From the NCBI RefSeq assembly GCF_027497995.1, contig NZ_JAODBT010000001.1, positions 1,116,001 to 1,180,000 of the forward strand: 64,000 nt of DNA, written 5' to 3'. The notes beneath the pieces were generated by a model. The model ran no database searches and had not been told where the DNA came from. It saw only the letters and a list, made by a program, of their open reading frames with translations. Position numbers and translations under genes: made by a program. The first letter of the stretch is position 1, and every line of letters starts with the position of its first letter. Shown here piece after piece: positions 44,884 through 54,507 of this stretch. This DNA is from Stenotrophomonas sp. Iso1. Lineage in GTDB: Bacteria; Pseudomonadota; Gammaproteobacteria; Xanthomonadales; Xanthomonadaceae.

Positions 44884-45555
44884 TCAGGGAGTAGGGCGTT
44901 GGCCGAACAGGGCAGTGCCGACACGCACCATGGTTGAACCGGCGGCAATGGCGTCGGCATAGTCGCCACTCATGCCCATGGACAGAGTATCCACGTGCGG
45001 ATGGTGCGCGGTCAGGGTGGTGAACAGTTCATGCATGCGCGTGAAGGCAGTGAGCCGTTTTCCCGCCTCGGGGAACGGCGCCGGAATGGCCATCAGACCG
45101 CGCAGCCGCAGCCGTTCCTGGCCAGCAATAGCCGCGGCCAAGGTGGCGACCTCGGCCGGTTGGCAGCCGTGCTTGCTGCCTTCGTCGTCGATGTTGACCT
45201 GGATCAATACATTGAGCGGCGGCAATTCTGCAGGGCGATGGCGGGCCAAAGCGGTGACCAGCTTGTCGCGGTCCACGGTCTGCACCCAGTCGAAGATGCG
45301 CGCGGCGATATCGGCCTTGTTCGACTGCAGGTGGCCGATGAGGTGCCACTCCAGGCCGAGCGCTGCCAGCGTCTGGACCTTCTCGGCGGCTTCCTGCACA
45401 TAGTTTTCACCGAATGCGCGCTGTCCTTGTGCGGCCAGCGTGGCAATGGCCGAGGCCGGTTGCAGCTTGGAGACCGCCAGCAGGCGGACCGCCCGGCCTG
45501 GGCCGGAAGCGGCGGCGATCTGGTTCTGGAGTGTGGCCAAAGACACGGTTTGCAA
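44884..45555 (-). CDS. yggS: PLP homeostasis protein YggS
   Basis: 223 residues. It binds pyridoxal phosphate through the lysine in LAVSKLQP and regulates cellular B6 and amino-acid balance. FGENYVQEA, EWHLIGHLQSNK, the LSMGMSGDY phosphate site and RVGTALFG are conserved. I used TTG 45555, which has GAGG upstream; a GTG at 45546 is an alternative. It is divergent from pilT. Confidence 0.94.
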   Translation of the reverse strand: MQTVSLATLQNQIAAASGPGRAVRLLAVSKLQPASAIATLAAQGQRAFGENYVQEAAEKVQTLAALGLEWHLIGHLQSNKADIAARIFDWVQTVDRDKLVTALARHRPAELPPLNVLIQVNIDDEGSKHGCQPAEVATLAAAIAGQERLRLRGLMAIPAPFPEAGKRLTAFTRMHELFTTLTAHHPHVDTLSMGMSGDYADAIAAGSTMVRVGTALFGQRPTP

Positions 45556-45717
45556 CGGAGAAAACCTCTATGTGACATGCGTGCAGCCCGCCCCGGACAG
45601 GGCCGGCCAGCCGGGGCTGGAACGGTGGGCCACGTGCGCAAGTTCTTACGTGGGAGGGATATACTGCCCTGTAGGGGAAACACCTTCCAGATACTCGCAA
45701 CAGGGGATACGCGGCGT

Positions 45718-46755
45718 ATGGATATCGCTGAACTTTTGGCGTTCTCGGTCAAGAACAAGGCCTCGGACCTTCACCTTTCGGCCGGCTTGCCGCCGATGAT
45801 CCGTGTTGACGGCGACGTCCGCCGCATCAACATTCCGGCCTTGGACCACAAACAAGTGCACGCGCTGGTGTACGACATCATGTCGGACAAGCAGCGGCGC
45901 GACTATGAAGAATTTCTCGAGGTCGATTTCTCTTTCGAGATTCCTTCGCTGGCGCGCTTTCGTGTCAATGCCTTCAATCAGAACCGGGGCGCCGGCGCGG
46001 TGTTCCGTACCATTCCCTCGGAAGTGCTGACGCTGGAAGACCTTGGCTGCCCGCCGATCTTCCGCCAGCTGATCGAGCAGCCACAGGGCCTGATTCTGGT
46101 GACCGGCCCGACCGGTTCGGGCAAGTCGACCACGCTTGCGGCGATGATCGACCACATCAACAAGAGCGAATACGGCCATATCCTCACTGTCGAGGATCCG
46201 ATCGAATTCGTGCACACCTCGCAGAAGTGTCTGATCAACCAGCGCGAAGTGCATCGCGACACGCACGGCTTCAACGAGGCGTTGCGTTCGGCACTGCGTG
46301 AAGATCCGGACATCATCCTAGTCGGCGAATTGCGTGACCTTGAAACCATCCGTCTGGCGCTGACCGCTGCCGAAACCGGTCACTTGGTGTTTGGCACGCT
46401 GCACACCAGCTCGGCCGCCAAGACCATCGACCGAATCATCGACGTGTTCCCCGCCGGCGAAAAGCCGATGGTGCGCTCGATGTTGTCCGAGTCGCTGCGT
46501 GCGGTGATCTCGCAGGCGCTGCTGAAGAAAGTGGGCGGCGGCCGTATCGCCTCGCACGAAATCATGGTGGCCACCCCGGCCATCCGCAACCTGATCCGCG
46601 AGGACAAGGTGGCGCAGATGTACTCCTCGATTCAGACCGGCCAGCAAGTGGGTATGCAGACCCTGGACCAGAATCTGCAGGACCTGGTAAAGCGCAGCCT
46701 GATCACGCGCAACCAGGCCAAGGAATACGCCAAGGACAAGAAGCAGTTCGAATAA
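45718..46755 (+). CDS. pilT: Type IV pilus retraction ATPase PilT
   Basis: 345 residues. A hexameric ATPase powering pilus retraction and twitching. Walker A GPTGSGKST, Asp box TVEDPIEF, Walker B ILVGELRD and His box GHLVFGTLHT are present, with the PilT N-terminal PAS-like domain (SDLHLSAGLPPMIRVDGD). ATG 45718 follows AGGGGA; the upstream open frame runs antisense to yggS and is rejected. TATACT at 45660-45665 may be a -10 without a clear -35. pilU follows. Confidence 0.97.
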   Translation: MDIAELLAFSVKNKASDLHLSAGLPPMIRVDGDVRRINIPALDHKQVHALVYDIMSDKQRRDYEEFLEVDFSFEIPSLARFRVNAFNQNRGAGAVFRTIPSEVLTLEDLGCPPIFRQLIEQPQGLILVTGPTGSGKSTTLAAMIDHINKSEYGHILTVEDPIEFVHTSQKCLINQREVHRDTHGFNEALRSALREDPDIILVGELRDLETIRLALTAAETGHLVFGTLHTSSAAKTIDRIIDVFPAGEKPMVRSMLSESLRAVISQALLKKVGGGRIASHEIMVATPAIRNLIREDKVAQMYSSIQTGQQVGMQTLDQNLQDLVKRSLITRNQAKEYAKDKKQFE

Positions 46756-46778
46756 GCAGGGAAGGGGAAGCATCGCAT

Positions 46779-46812
46779 CGGGGCGGCAAGGCCGGCCCCG
46801 GGCCTGTTTTCC
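46779..46812 (+). terminator. Terminator-like hairpin between pilT and pilU
   Basis: CGGGGCGGC, AAG loop, GCC-G-GCCCCG (one bulge), then GGCCTGTTTTCC. It could attenuate read-through from pilT into pilU. Confidence 0.55.
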
Positions 46813-46875
46813 AGCTCGCTTTCAACGACGTCCTGTTTTTCGCTTTCCTATTTCCTGGTTTCGAAGGAGCATTCC

Positions 46876-48006
46876 ATGAGCAGCATCGATTTCACCTCCT
46901 TCCTCAAGTTGATGGCGCACCAGAAGGCGTCGGATCTTTTCATCACCGCCGGCATGGCGCCGTCGATGAAGGTCAACGGCAAAATTTCGCCGATCACGCA
47001 GACACCTTTGACGCCGCAACAGTCGCGCGACATGGTGCTCAACGTGATGACGCCATCGCAGCGTGAGGAATTTGAAAAAACCCACGAGTGCAACTTCGCC
47101 ATCGGCCTGTCCGGCGTTGGTCGCTTCCGTGTGAGCTGTTTCTACCAGCGCAACCAGGTGGGTATGGTGCTGCGTCGCATCGAGACGCGCATTCCTACCG
47201 TGGAAGAGCTGAGCTTGCCGCCGGTGATCAAGACGCTGGCCATGACCAAGCGCGGCATCATCCTGTTTGTCGGCGCCACCGGTACCGGTAAGTCCACCTC
47301 GCTGGCAGCGATGATCGGCTATCGCAACCAGAACTCGACCGGCCACATCATCACCATCGAAGACCCGATCGAATTCGTGCACAAGCACGAAGGCTGCATC
47401 ATCACCCAGCGCGAAGTGGGCATTGATACCGACAGCTGGGAAGCAGCACTGAAGAACACCCTGCGTCAGGCGCCGGACGTGATCATGATCGGCGAAATCC
47501 GTACCCGCGAAGGTATGGATCACGCGATTGCCTTCGCCGAAACCGGCCACTTGGTGCTGGCCACGCTGCACGCCAACAACGCCAACCAAGCGATGGACCG
47601 CATCATCAACTTCTTCCCGGAAGACCGTCGCGGGCAGCTGTTGATGGATCTGTCGCTGAACCTCAAGGGCGTGGTGGCGCAGCAGCTGGTGCCGGCCCCG
47701 GACGGCAAGAGCCGCCGCGCAGCGATGGAAATAATGCTGGGCACGCCGCTGATCCAGGATTACATCCGCGAAGGCGAAATCCACAAGCTCAAGGAAGTCA
47801 TGAAGGATTCCGTGCAGCTGGGCATGAAAACCTTCGACCAGAGCCTGTTCGAGTTGTACCAGGCCGGCGAGATCAGCTACGACGATGCACTGCGTTACGC
47901 CGACTCGCAGAACGAAGTGCGCCTGCGCATCAAGCTCGCACAAGGTGGCGACGCCAAGACCCTGTCGCAGGGCCTGGATGGCGTGGAGATTGCAGAGGTT
48001 CGCTGA
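46876..48006 (+). CDS. pilU: Type IV pilus ATPase PilU
   Basis: 376 residues. A PilT paralogue that assists retraction. Walker A GATGTGKST, TIEDPIEFVH, MIGEIRTREGM and GHLVLATLHANN are intact. It is longer at the C-terminus than PilT. It has a strong GAAGGAG ribosome-binding site. The pilT-pilU order is standard. Confidence 0.97.
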   Translation: MSSIDFTSFLKLMAHQKASDLFITAGMAPSMKVNGKISPITQTPLTPQQSRDMVLNVMTPSQREEFEKTHECNFAIGLSGVGRFRVSCFYQRNQVGMVLRRIETRIPTVEELSLPPVIKTLAMTKRGIILFVGATGTGKSTSLAAMIGYRNQNSTGHIITIEDPIEFVHKHEGCIITQREVGIDTDSWEAALKNTLRQAPDVIMIGEIRTREGMDHAIAFAETGHLVLATLHANNANQAMDRIINFFPEDRRGQLLMDLSLNLKGVVAQQLVPAPDGKSRRAAMEIMLGTPLIQDYIREGEIHKLKEVMKDSVQLGMKTFDQSLFELYQAGEISYDDALRYADSQNEVRLRIKLAQGGDAKTLSQGLDGVEIAEVR

Positions 48007-48047
48007 CCGCGGTTTTCAACCAACATCGATGAAAGGGGCAGTTGCAT

Positions 48048-48647
48048 ATGGAAGTGCAGAATCCTTATCTCCCCCCAGTGACTCCGCCGGAGATCACGGC
48101 CGCATCTACTCGTGCTCCGGCGCCGGTCGAGCACGAGGAGGTGTATCCAGAGTTGTTTGCGCCTTCAACGGGCAAGCTGATCCTCATGAGCCTGACCACG
48201 TTCGGGCTGTACACGCTGTACTGGTTCTATCGCAATTGGCGCGCCATCGCCGAGCATGAAGGCGAGAGTCTCTGGCCGTTCTGGCGCGCGGTGTTCGCGC
48301 CTTTGTGGGTATTCAGCGGTTTCTCCCGGCTCAACGGCTATGCCTCAAGCCGGCGCCGGCAGCTGGCGTTTCCGCCGGTGATGCTGGCGCTGATTTACTT
48401 TCTGATCAATTTCGCGGGCAACCTGTCGGTGTTTTTCCCCCGCGTCGTTGGCCGGAACAGTTGGGTGATTTCGTTGCTGGTATTCCTGCCGCTGCTGCCG
48501 GTGAACTCACTGATGCGTCGTTACCGGCAGTCATTGCGCATGGGCACGGCCTATCAGGACCGGCTGACGGTCTGGCACGTGCTGGTCATCGTGTTCGGCG
48601 GGCTGCTGCTGTTGATGGCATTGGCCGGGATGTTTCTGCGCGGCTGA
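48048..48647 (+). CDS. Four-helix membrane protein of unknown function
   Basis: 199 residues from ATG 48048 after AAAGGGG. After a Pro/Ala/Glu-rich N-terminal tail, about four membrane helices follow (LILMSLTTFGLYTLYWFYRN first). The FGLYTLYWFYRNW segment recalls DUF4234-type proteins. It lies 41 bases after pilU and may be read through from it. No function is proposed. Confidence 0.72.
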   Translation: MEVQNPYLPPVTPPEITAASTRAPAPVEHEEVYPELFAPSTGKLILMSLTTFGLYTLYWFYRNWRAIAEHEGESLWPFWRAVFAPLWVFSGFSRLNGYASSRRRQLAFPPVMLALIYFLINFAGNLSVFFPRVVGRNSWVISLLVFLPLLPVNSLMRRYRQSLRMGTAYQDRLTVWHVLVIVFGGLLLLMALAGMFLRG

Positions 48648-48660
48648 CGGCGGGCCGCGT

Positions 48661-49194
48661 TCACTTCATCCATGCGGGGCCGATTTTGGCGATGCGTGCA
48701 TGCACCGGGCAGCTTTCTTGGTGTGCACCGGGCAGGTAGCCCAGGCTCATCAGAAATTCGCCGGTGATCTCGCCGCCGGTGAAGCGGAAGGTCTTCTTGA
48801 ACAGCTTCACCCACTCGGGTTTGCTCAGCGGATGCTGGGCATCCAGCCACGCTACGAAGCTGCCATGTGAATTGCGCAACCGCTGGATCACCTGGGCGTT
48901 GTGAATGGCGGCCAGCACCTTGAGCCGATTGCGGATGATGCTTGCATCGGCCATCAATCGGGCGATGTCGGCATCGCCATACGCAGCAACCGTATCCACG
49001 TCGAAAGCGTTGTAGGCGTTACGAAAGCCTTCACGCTTGCGCAGAATGGTCTCCCAGCTGAGCCCGGCCTGGTTGATCTCCAGCAACAGACGCTCGAACA
49101 ACTCGCGCTCGTCCCGCTGCGGGAAACCGTACTCGTTGGCGTGGTAGTCGGCGTGAACGGGGTGGCCGGGAGCGATATCGCAGTAGGTGGGCAT
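48661..49194 (-). CDS. tag: DNA-3-methyladenine glycosylase I
   Basis: 177 residues (E. coli Tag is 187). It removes 3-methyladenine from DNA. The zinc-snap ligands are in place: Cys5 and His18 near the N-terminus, His158 and Cys162 near the end (HQESCPVH). ANEYGFPQRDERELFERL and LSWETILRKREGFRNA match Tag motifs. Start ATG 49194; the upstream open frame crosses the divergent yqgE promoter. It converges with the membrane-protein gene 13 bases away. Confidence 0.92.
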   Translation of the reverse strand: MPTYCDIAPGHPVHADYHANEYGFPQRDERELFERLLLEINQAGLSWETILRKREGFRNAYNAFDVDTVAAYGDADIARLMADASIIRNRLKVLAAIHNAQVIQRLRNSHGSFVAWLDAQHPLSKPEWVKLFKKTFRFTGGEITGEFLMSLGYLPGAHQESCPVHARIAKIGPAWMK

Positions 49195-49260
49195 CAGAGG
49201 CGTTCGGCAGGTGGTCAGGTGTGGATTATCGCTGTCCACGACCCGGCGGCGGGTAACCGT

Positions 49261-49266
49261 TAGAAT
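49261..49266 (+). promoter_or_regulatory. -10 element directly before yqgE
   Basis: TAGAAT. Transcription would begin near 49273, where ATG 49273 lies, predicting a leaderless message. No convincing -35 is seen, and no Shine-Dalgarno sequence lies before either ATG. Confidence 0.4.
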
Positions 49267-49272
49267 ATGCAC

Positions 49273-49839
49273 ATGTCCGCACTTTCACCGCCTCTCGCCA
49301 ATCACCTGCTGGTCGCCTTGCCGTCGCTGGCCGATTCCCTGTTCGCGCGCAGCGTTGCGCTGATCTGCCAGCACGACGACGACGGCGCCATGGGCGTGGT
49401 CGTCAACCAGGTCTCGGATTTCACGCTGGGCGATGTGTTCGAGCAGATGGAAATCGACTGCGACAACGCGGATCTGCGTGCGGTGCCGGTGCTCAATGGT
49501 GGCCCGGTACACACCGGTCGCGGCTTTGTGATCCATGACGACGCCCGCGCCTGGGATTCCAGCTTGGCGGTTGCCGAGGGTTTGTTCCTGACTACCTCAC
49601 GCGACATCCTCGAAGCCATGGCCCGTGGCCAAGGCCCACGCAATGTCCTGGTCACGCTCGGTTGCGCGGGCTGGGGCGCGGGGCAACTGGAGCGGGAACT
49701 GGGCGAGGACAGCTGGTTGACCGTTCCGGCCGATGCAGCGTTGTTGTTCGCCACGCCGTTGGACGAGCGCTGGCAGCTGGCCGCCGCGCGTATCGGTGTG
49801 GATCTGTTCCGCCTGGCGGGATACAGCGGTCATGCCTGA
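49273..49839 (+). CDS. yqgE: YqgE/AlgH family protein
   Basis: 188 residues. The UPF0301 fold is shown by [43 protein letters not shown] and the [10 protein letters not shown] motif. AlgH affects alginate regulation in Pseudomonas, but its biochemical role is unknown. ATG 49267 is two codons earlier. Its end overlaps ruvX by eight bases, the conserved yqgE-yqgF pair, with pyrB next as in Pseudomonas. Confidence 0.94.
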   Translation: MSALSPPLANHLLVALPSLADSLFARSVALICQHDDDGAMGVVVNQVSDFTLGDVFEQMEIDCDNADLRAVPVLNGGPVHTGRGFVIHDDARAWDSSLAVAEGLFLTTSRDILEAMARGQGPRNVLVTLGCAGWGAGQLERELGEDSWLTVPADAALLFATPLDERWQLAAARIGVDLFRLAGYSGHA

Positions 49840-50299
49840 ACAGGCCCCACTTTCCACTGACAGCACCGTACTTGGCTTCGATGTCGGCTCGCGCCGCATC
49901 GGCGTGGCCATCGGTAGTTCCTTTGGCGTGGGCGCTCGCGCCATTGCCGTCATCGACGTACATGCCAACGGACCCGACTGGGCCGCGCTGGATCGCCTGC
50001 ATAAAGAATGGCGGCCGCAGGGCATGATCGTCGGCGATCCGCTCACCCTCGAAGGCGACGACCAGCCCAACCGCAAGCGCGCGCATGCCTTCGCCCGGCA
50101 GTTGCAGCAGCGCTACAAGGTGCCGGTGTTGCTGGTCGATGAGCGCTCCAGCTCGGTGGAGGCCGCGCGTCGTTTTGCGGTTGAGCGTGCCGAAGGCCGC
50201 AAGCGCCGCCGTGATGCTGCCAACCTCGACGCAGTCGCCGCCGCCGTCATCATCGAGCGTTGGCTGTCCGCGCCGCACGACGCCACTCCTATTTCCTGA
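49832..50299 (+). CDS. ruvX: Holliday junction resolvase-like YqgF/RuvX
   Basis: 155 residues. RNase H-like fold with the acidic residues in [21 protein letters not shown] and the final DAVAAAVI. YqgF processes the 5' end of pre-16S rRNA in E. coli. It overlaps yqgE by eight bases and is 17 bases before pyrB. Confidence 0.94.
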   Translation: MPEQAPLSTDSTVLGFDVGSRRIGVAIGSSFGVGARAIAVIDVHANGPDWAALDRLHKEWRPQGMIVGDPLTLEGDDQPNRKRAHAFARQLQQRYKVPVLLVDERSSSVEAARRFAVERAEGRKRRRDAANLDAVAAAVIIERWLSAPHDATPIS

Positions 50300-50316
50300 C
50301 TCATAAAGACCCTGCC

Positions 50317-51267
50317 ATGACTGCTTCGCAACTCGATGACCAAGGACGCCTGCGCCACCTGCTGACTCTGGAAGGGTTGCCCCGTGAAACGCTGCTGCAG
50401 TTGCTTGATCGCGCAGGGCAGATCCGCGACGCCGCCGTCGGGCGCATCAACAACAAGCGCGCCGTGCTGGCCGGTGCAGCGGTATGCACGCTGTTCTTCG
50501 AACCCTCCACCCGTACCCGCAGTTCGTTCCAGTTGGCGGCACAGCGCTTGGGTGCGGATGTACTGAACTTTGATGCCTCCACGTCTTCCGCCCGCAAAGG
50601 TGAGACCGCCTGCGATACGCTGCGCAATCTCGAAGCGATGGGCGTTCGCGGTTTTGTGGTGCGCCATCCAGACGATGGTGCGGTGGCCGCACTGGCCGCT
50701 TCCGCCGGTGAAGGCACCGCGTTGATCAATGCCGGTGACGGCCGCAGTGCGCACCCGACGCAGGGCTTGCTCGACATGCTGACCTTGCGCCAGGCCAAGG
50801 GCAGCGATTTTTCCAAGCTGAAGGTGGTGATCGTCGGCGACGTGAAGCATTCGCGTGTGGCCCGCACCGACCTGTACGCCATGCGCACGCTGGGCGTGGG
50901 TGAGATCCGCATCTGCGGCCCGCAATCGCTGCTGCCGGACGATGACATCGTCGATGGCTGCGTGGTCGGCGAGGATTTCGACGCCATGCTCGAAGGTGTC
51001 GATGCGCTGATGATGTTGCGTCTGCAGCGCGAGCGCATGGAAGAAGGCTTGGTGCCGTCGCTGGAGCAGTATCACGCGCAGTACGGTCTCACTAGCGAGC
51101 GCCTCAAGCGTGCCGGCAAGGATGCAGCGGTCCTGCACCCGGGCCCGATCAACCGCGGTGTGGAAGTCACGGACGAAGTGGCGGATGGCCCGCAATCATG
51201 GGTGCTGCGTCAGGTGGCCAACGGTGTAGCTGTACGCATGGCCGTGCTGGAAACCCTGTTGGGCTGA
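50317..51267 (+). CDS. pyrB: Aspartate carbamoyltransferase catalytic subunit
   Basis: 316 residues. First committed step of pyrimidine synthesis. Carbamoyl-phosphate site FEPSTRTRSSF (from 61), HPTQGLLDM and HPGPINRGVE are present. No pyrI follows; in Pseudomonas-like organisms an inactive dihydroorotase partner (pyrC') often follows pyrB, but here a terminator and a convergent gene come next. It is the last gene of yqgE-ruvX-pyrB. Confidence 0.96.
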   Translation: MTASQLDDQGRLRHLLTLEGLPRETLLQLLDRAGQIRDAAVGRINNKRAVLAGAAVCTLFFEPSTRTRSSFQLAAQRLGADVLNFDASTSSARKGETACDTLRNLEAMGVRGFVVRHPDDGAVAALAASAGEGTALINAGDGRSAHPTQGLLDMLTLRQAKGSDFSKLKVVIVGDVKHSRVARTDLYAMRTLGVGEIRICGPQSLLPDDDIVDGCVVGEDFDAMLEGVDALMMLRLQRERMEEGLVPSLEQYHAQYGLTSERLKRAGKDAAVLHPGPINRGVEVTDEVADGPQSWVLRQVANGVAVRMAVLETLLG

Positions 51268-51355
51268 CGGCCGCGAAGCTGGCGACTTTCACAGTCGCAT
51301 CAAGCTGCTTTTGTCGCCCGGGTTGGCGCAACGCACCCAGGCATTGCACTAAATC

Positions 51356-51382
51356 AAATGCCGGGACGAATTCCCGGCATTT
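51356..51382. terminator. Bidirectional terminator after pyrB
   Basis: Ten-bp stem AAATGCCGGG / CCCGGCATTT with a seven-base loop, between convergent pyrB and the zinc-ribbon gene. Confidence 0.7.
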
Positions 51383-51391
51383 GGGAATGAC

Positions 51392-51655
51392 TCAACCGCG
51401 TGGGGCCATCGCCAGGATCGCCAGCTGCTGTTGAGCCTCTTCATTGCCGGCTTCGGCTGCCGCTTTCATCTGTTCAAGATTGGGGTGCTGCACCACCAGC
51501 AAGGGGAACTCGCATTGCGGGCAGCTGTATTCGGTCTGCTCATCGTGCAGTTCCATCTCCATCTGCCGCGAGTTGCCTTTCCATTCGCAGGCGGGGCAGG
51601 GATGGATCTGTTCGCGCCAACCGGGTTGGTAATAGTCGTGGACGGTGGTGGTCAT
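51392..51655 (-). CDS. Small zinc-ribbon protein
   Basis: 87 residues from ATG 51655. Two CxxC knuckles (CPAC and CPQC, 27 residues apart) suggest a zinc ribbon; the C-terminal half is helical and Gln/Ala-rich (LEQMKAAAEAGNEEAQQQLA). I know no function. It lies 64 bases after nnrS on the same strand and may be its last co-transcribed neighbour. Confidence 0.7.
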   Translation of the reverse strand: MTTTVHDYYQPGWREQIHPCPACEWKGNSRQMEMELHDEQTEYSCPQCEFPLLVVQHPNLEQMKAAAEAGNEEAQQQLAILAMAPRG

Positions 51656-51719
51656 GGCTGTGGCACATAGAGCGGGGTAGCGGAGTGTATACGCCGCCAA
51701 GGCACCTTGCCGTGCCGGC

Positions 51720-52991
51720 TCAGCCTTCGCGGCCATCCTGGCGTGGCAGCAGATAGATGCGGCCAATTCGCGCGACCCACGGCGACAATGCCAACAGCCA
51801 TGCGATGGCACTCACTGCCTGCCATGCACCTGCATCGGGTGCAATTTCAGCCATCACCCGCATGATCGCTACCGCCTGGATGGCGACGAAGGCGAACCAG
51901 GCAACGGCGTTCATCTGCAATGGCCGGCCGGAATGGCCTTGGGTCACGCGGGTGACCATGGCCACCAGCAGGCTGCCGAACAGGCCAATGAACAAGGCAT
52001 GCGCCGGACCACGGCCGAGGATCATCTGGCCGCCCAGCAGCTCGGTCAGGCTCTGCGCCACATACAGCGCCAAACTCACCGGCAACCATGCCAGACCGAT
52101 GAACAACGCACGCAGCAGGCCGGGCATCGCGCCGCGTGGCCACCAGCGCCACAAGGCCAGGCAGCTGAGCAGCAATAGCGGCAGGTCGGCCAGCCAGAGC
52201 CATGCCGATTGTTGATTCAGTTCCAACAACAGATGCAACGCAATGCAGCCCCAGAACGCTGCCAACCACCACAACGGCCGCCACGGCGTATAGCCCGCCA
52301 CCGCGTTGCCGGCAAAGAAGGGAAACATGCGGTGCGCGACGGTGACGTAAATCGGCAACAACAGGCCGAACCCGCCCAGCTTGATACCGAGCAGTGCCCA
52401 AGCCGGATCGGCGCCGGCAATGAAAGCGGTGAAGGCACAAAGGCCTGCATAGCCGAACAGCAGCGCAGCCATGCAGGAGCGCGCATGCCAGGTGCGGCCG
52501 CGTTCGGCCAGCAGCAGGCGCAACAGCCGCCATAGGCCAATGCTCCAGCCCATCAGCGACAGCGCCATGCCGATTGGAATGCCGAATGGCAGGCCGGCAG
52601 CGCCGAGCAGCAGCATCAGCTGCCCACCGATCAGGCCGATGCCTACCGGCAGATAGTGGCGGCGGGAAAGTTCAGGCAGTCCCATCCAGCGTGGGAACAC
52701 AGTGAGTAGAAAGCCGAAGATGAAACTCGGCAGCACCAGGTACTGCATGACAACGGCGTGCAACCAGCCGGCATAGACCGAGGTCGTCGGCATCGTCAGC
52801 AGCCCCCAGCGTGCGCTCAGCAACCACAGCGCCCACCAGGCCATTGCCAGCAACAGGTTGCTGGCACCAATGAAGAACATCAGTCGGTGCGGTGCGCGGG
52901 CAAGGTTGCCAAGCGCGGGGCCGGGGCGGGCGGTGGGTGATTGCATGGCGTGATGGTGCGTGTACGGCGCGCAATCCGCCTTGACATCCAT
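51720..52991 (-). CDS. NnrS-family haem-copper membrane protein
   Basis: About 423 residues, some 12 membrane helices. The NnrS pattern is visible, with histidines in APHRLMFFIGA, LHAVVMQYLV, VAHRMFPFFAGN and GPAHALFIG likely binding metal or haem. NnrS proteins protect against nitric oxide stress and often accompany denitrification genes, none of which lie here. I start at ATG 52991; ATG 52946 is possible. It follows mgtE by 36 bases. Confidence 0.87.
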   Translation of the reverse strand: MDVKADCAPYTHHHAMQSPTARPGPALGNLARAPHRLMFFIGASNLLLAMAWWALWLLSARWGLLTMPTTSVYAGWLHAVVMQYLVLPSFIFGFLLTVFPRWMGLPELSRRHYLPVGIGLIGGQLMLLLGAAGLPFGIPIGMALSLMGWSIGLWRLLRLLLAERGRTWHARSCMAALLFGYAGLCAFTAFIAGADPAWALLGIKLGGFGLLLPIYVTVAHRMFPFFAGNAVAGYTPWRPLWWLAAFWGCIALHLLLELNQQSAWLWLADLPLLLLSCLALWRWWPRGAMPGLLRALFIGLAWLPVSLALYVAQSLTELLGGQMILGRGPAHALFIGLFGSLLVAMVTRVTQGHSGRPLQMNAVAWFAFVAIQAVAIMRVMAEIAPDAGAWQAVSAIAWLLALSPWVARIGRIYLLPRQDGREG

Positions 52992-53027
52992 CACGCGCCA
53001 GCGGATTCCCGCAGGGGCGGCGTGGGC

Positions 53028-54389
53028 TTAGTGCATCAGCACCAGCGTGGCCAGACCGAGGAAGGTGAAGAAGCCCATCGAGTCGGTCACCGCGGTCAGG
53101 AAGATGCCGCTGGCGAGCGCCGGGTCGAAGCCCAACCGTTTGAGCGTCAGCGGCACCAATACGCCGGCGGTGGCAGCCAGCAATAGGTTCATGGTCAACG
53201 CGCAGGCGATAACCAGGGACAGCGCAGGTGTCTTGAACCACATCAACACAATCAGGCCGAGTACCGTGCCCAGTACCAGGCCGTTGAGCAGGGCCACGCG
53301 CAGTTCCTTCCACAGCAAGGTGCGCGCGTTGGACGCACCCACCTGGCCCAGGGCGAGGCCGCGTACCATCAGCGCCAGCACCTGAGTGCCAGCATTACCG
53401 CCCAGGCCCGCGACGATGGGCATCAGCACCGCCAGCGCCACGAGCTTGTCGATGGTGGCCTCGAAGTGGCCCACCACACTGGAGGCCAGGAAGGCCGTGC
53501 CGAGATTGACCGACAGCCACATCAGGCGGCGGCGCATCGCGCGCCACACCGGGCTGAACAGATCTTCGTCTTCGTCCAGACCCGCCGCGCCCAGCGCCTG
53601 GTGCTCGGCCTGGCCACGGATGATGTCGACCACGTCATCGATGGTGATGCGGCCGATCAGGATGTTGTTGTCATCCACCACTGGTGCCGACACCCAGTCG
53701 TGATCGGAGAACTGACGTGCCACTTCGTCGGCGCTCTCGCCTACGTCGATGGCGGGCTGCTCATCGTCGATCAGGCGGTTGATCGGTGTGGTGTCTTCGT
53801 GGGTCACCAGTGAGGCCAGCGACAACCGGCCCAGGTACTGATGGCGACGGCTGACCACGAACAGGTGATCGGTGTGATCGGGCAGTTCGCCGCGCAGACG
53901 CAGGTAACGCAGCACCACATCGACGTTGACGTCGGCGCGCACGGTGACCACATCCGGGTTCATCAAGCGGCCGGCGGTGTCCTCCGGGTACGACAACACC
54001 TGCTCAAGCCGCTCGCGATTCTCGCGGTCCATCGACTTGAGCACTTCGTCGATGACGGTGTCTGGCAGGTCCTCGACCAGGTCGGCAAGGTCATCGATGT
54101 CCAGGTCTTCGACCGCGGCGATGATTTCGTCCGGGTCCATGTCCGCCAGCAGGCTTTCGCGCACGTCGTCGCCGACATGCACCAGCACCTCGCCGTCGTC
54201 CTCGGCATCCACCAGCCCCCACACCACTTCGCGCTTGCCCGGTGGCAGCGACTCAAGCAGATTGCCGATTTCCGCCGGCGAGAGCGTATTGACCAGGCGG
54301 CGGACCGGCCCAAGCCGGCCACTGTCGAGCGCGTCGGAAAGCAGACGCAGCTGTCGTGCCGTCTTGTCGTGGCGTACCGCTTCGGCCAT
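53028..54389 (-). CDS. mgtE: Magnesium transporter MgtE
   Basis: 453 residues. N-terminal acidic superhelical domain (residues 1-130), paired CBS domains (about 135-260) and five membrane helices with the signature MPIVAGLGGNAGTQ and LAAATAGVLVPL. The cytosolic domains close the channel when Mg2+ is high. GGGAG precedes the start. It follows the EI gene of the PTS on the same strand, a neighbour relation frequent in xanthomonads. Confidence 0.95.
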   Translation of the reverse strand: MAEAVRHDKTARQLRLLSDALDSGRLGPVRRLVNTLSPAEIGNLLESLPPGKREVVWGLVDAEDDGEVLVHVGDDVRESLLADMDPDEIIAAVEDLDIDDLADLVEDLPDTVIDEVLKSMDRENRERLEQVLSYPEDTAGRLMNPDVVTVRADVNVDVVLRYLRLRGELPDHTDHLFVVSRRHQYLGRLSLASLVTHEDTTPINRLIDDEQPAIDVGESADEVARQFSDHDWVSAPVVDDNNILIGRITIDDVVDIIRGQAEHQALGAAGLDEDEDLFSPVWRAMRRRLMWLSVNLGTAFLASSVVGHFEATIDKLVALAVLMPIVAGLGGNAGTQVLALMVRGLALGQVGASNARTLLWKELRVALLNGLVLGTVLGLIVLMWFKTPALSLVIACALTMNLLLAATAGVLVPLTLKRLGFDPALASGIFLTAVTDSMGFFTFLGLATLVLMH

Positions 54390-54507
54390 GCAGAGCTCCC
54401 GGGAGTCAAAAGGCCGCTATCCGGGACAAGGATGCAGCATCGGCGGTGTTCAGCCCGTCATTATCACGTGCAATAGAGGGTGTTGCACTGGCTTTGCGAC
54501 GAAAAAC

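Noticed and set aside
45556..45717. Longer PilT reading frame starting at 44995
   Set aside because: The upstream part runs antisense through yggS; the conserved PilT N-terminus starts at 45718 with a good ribosome-binding site.
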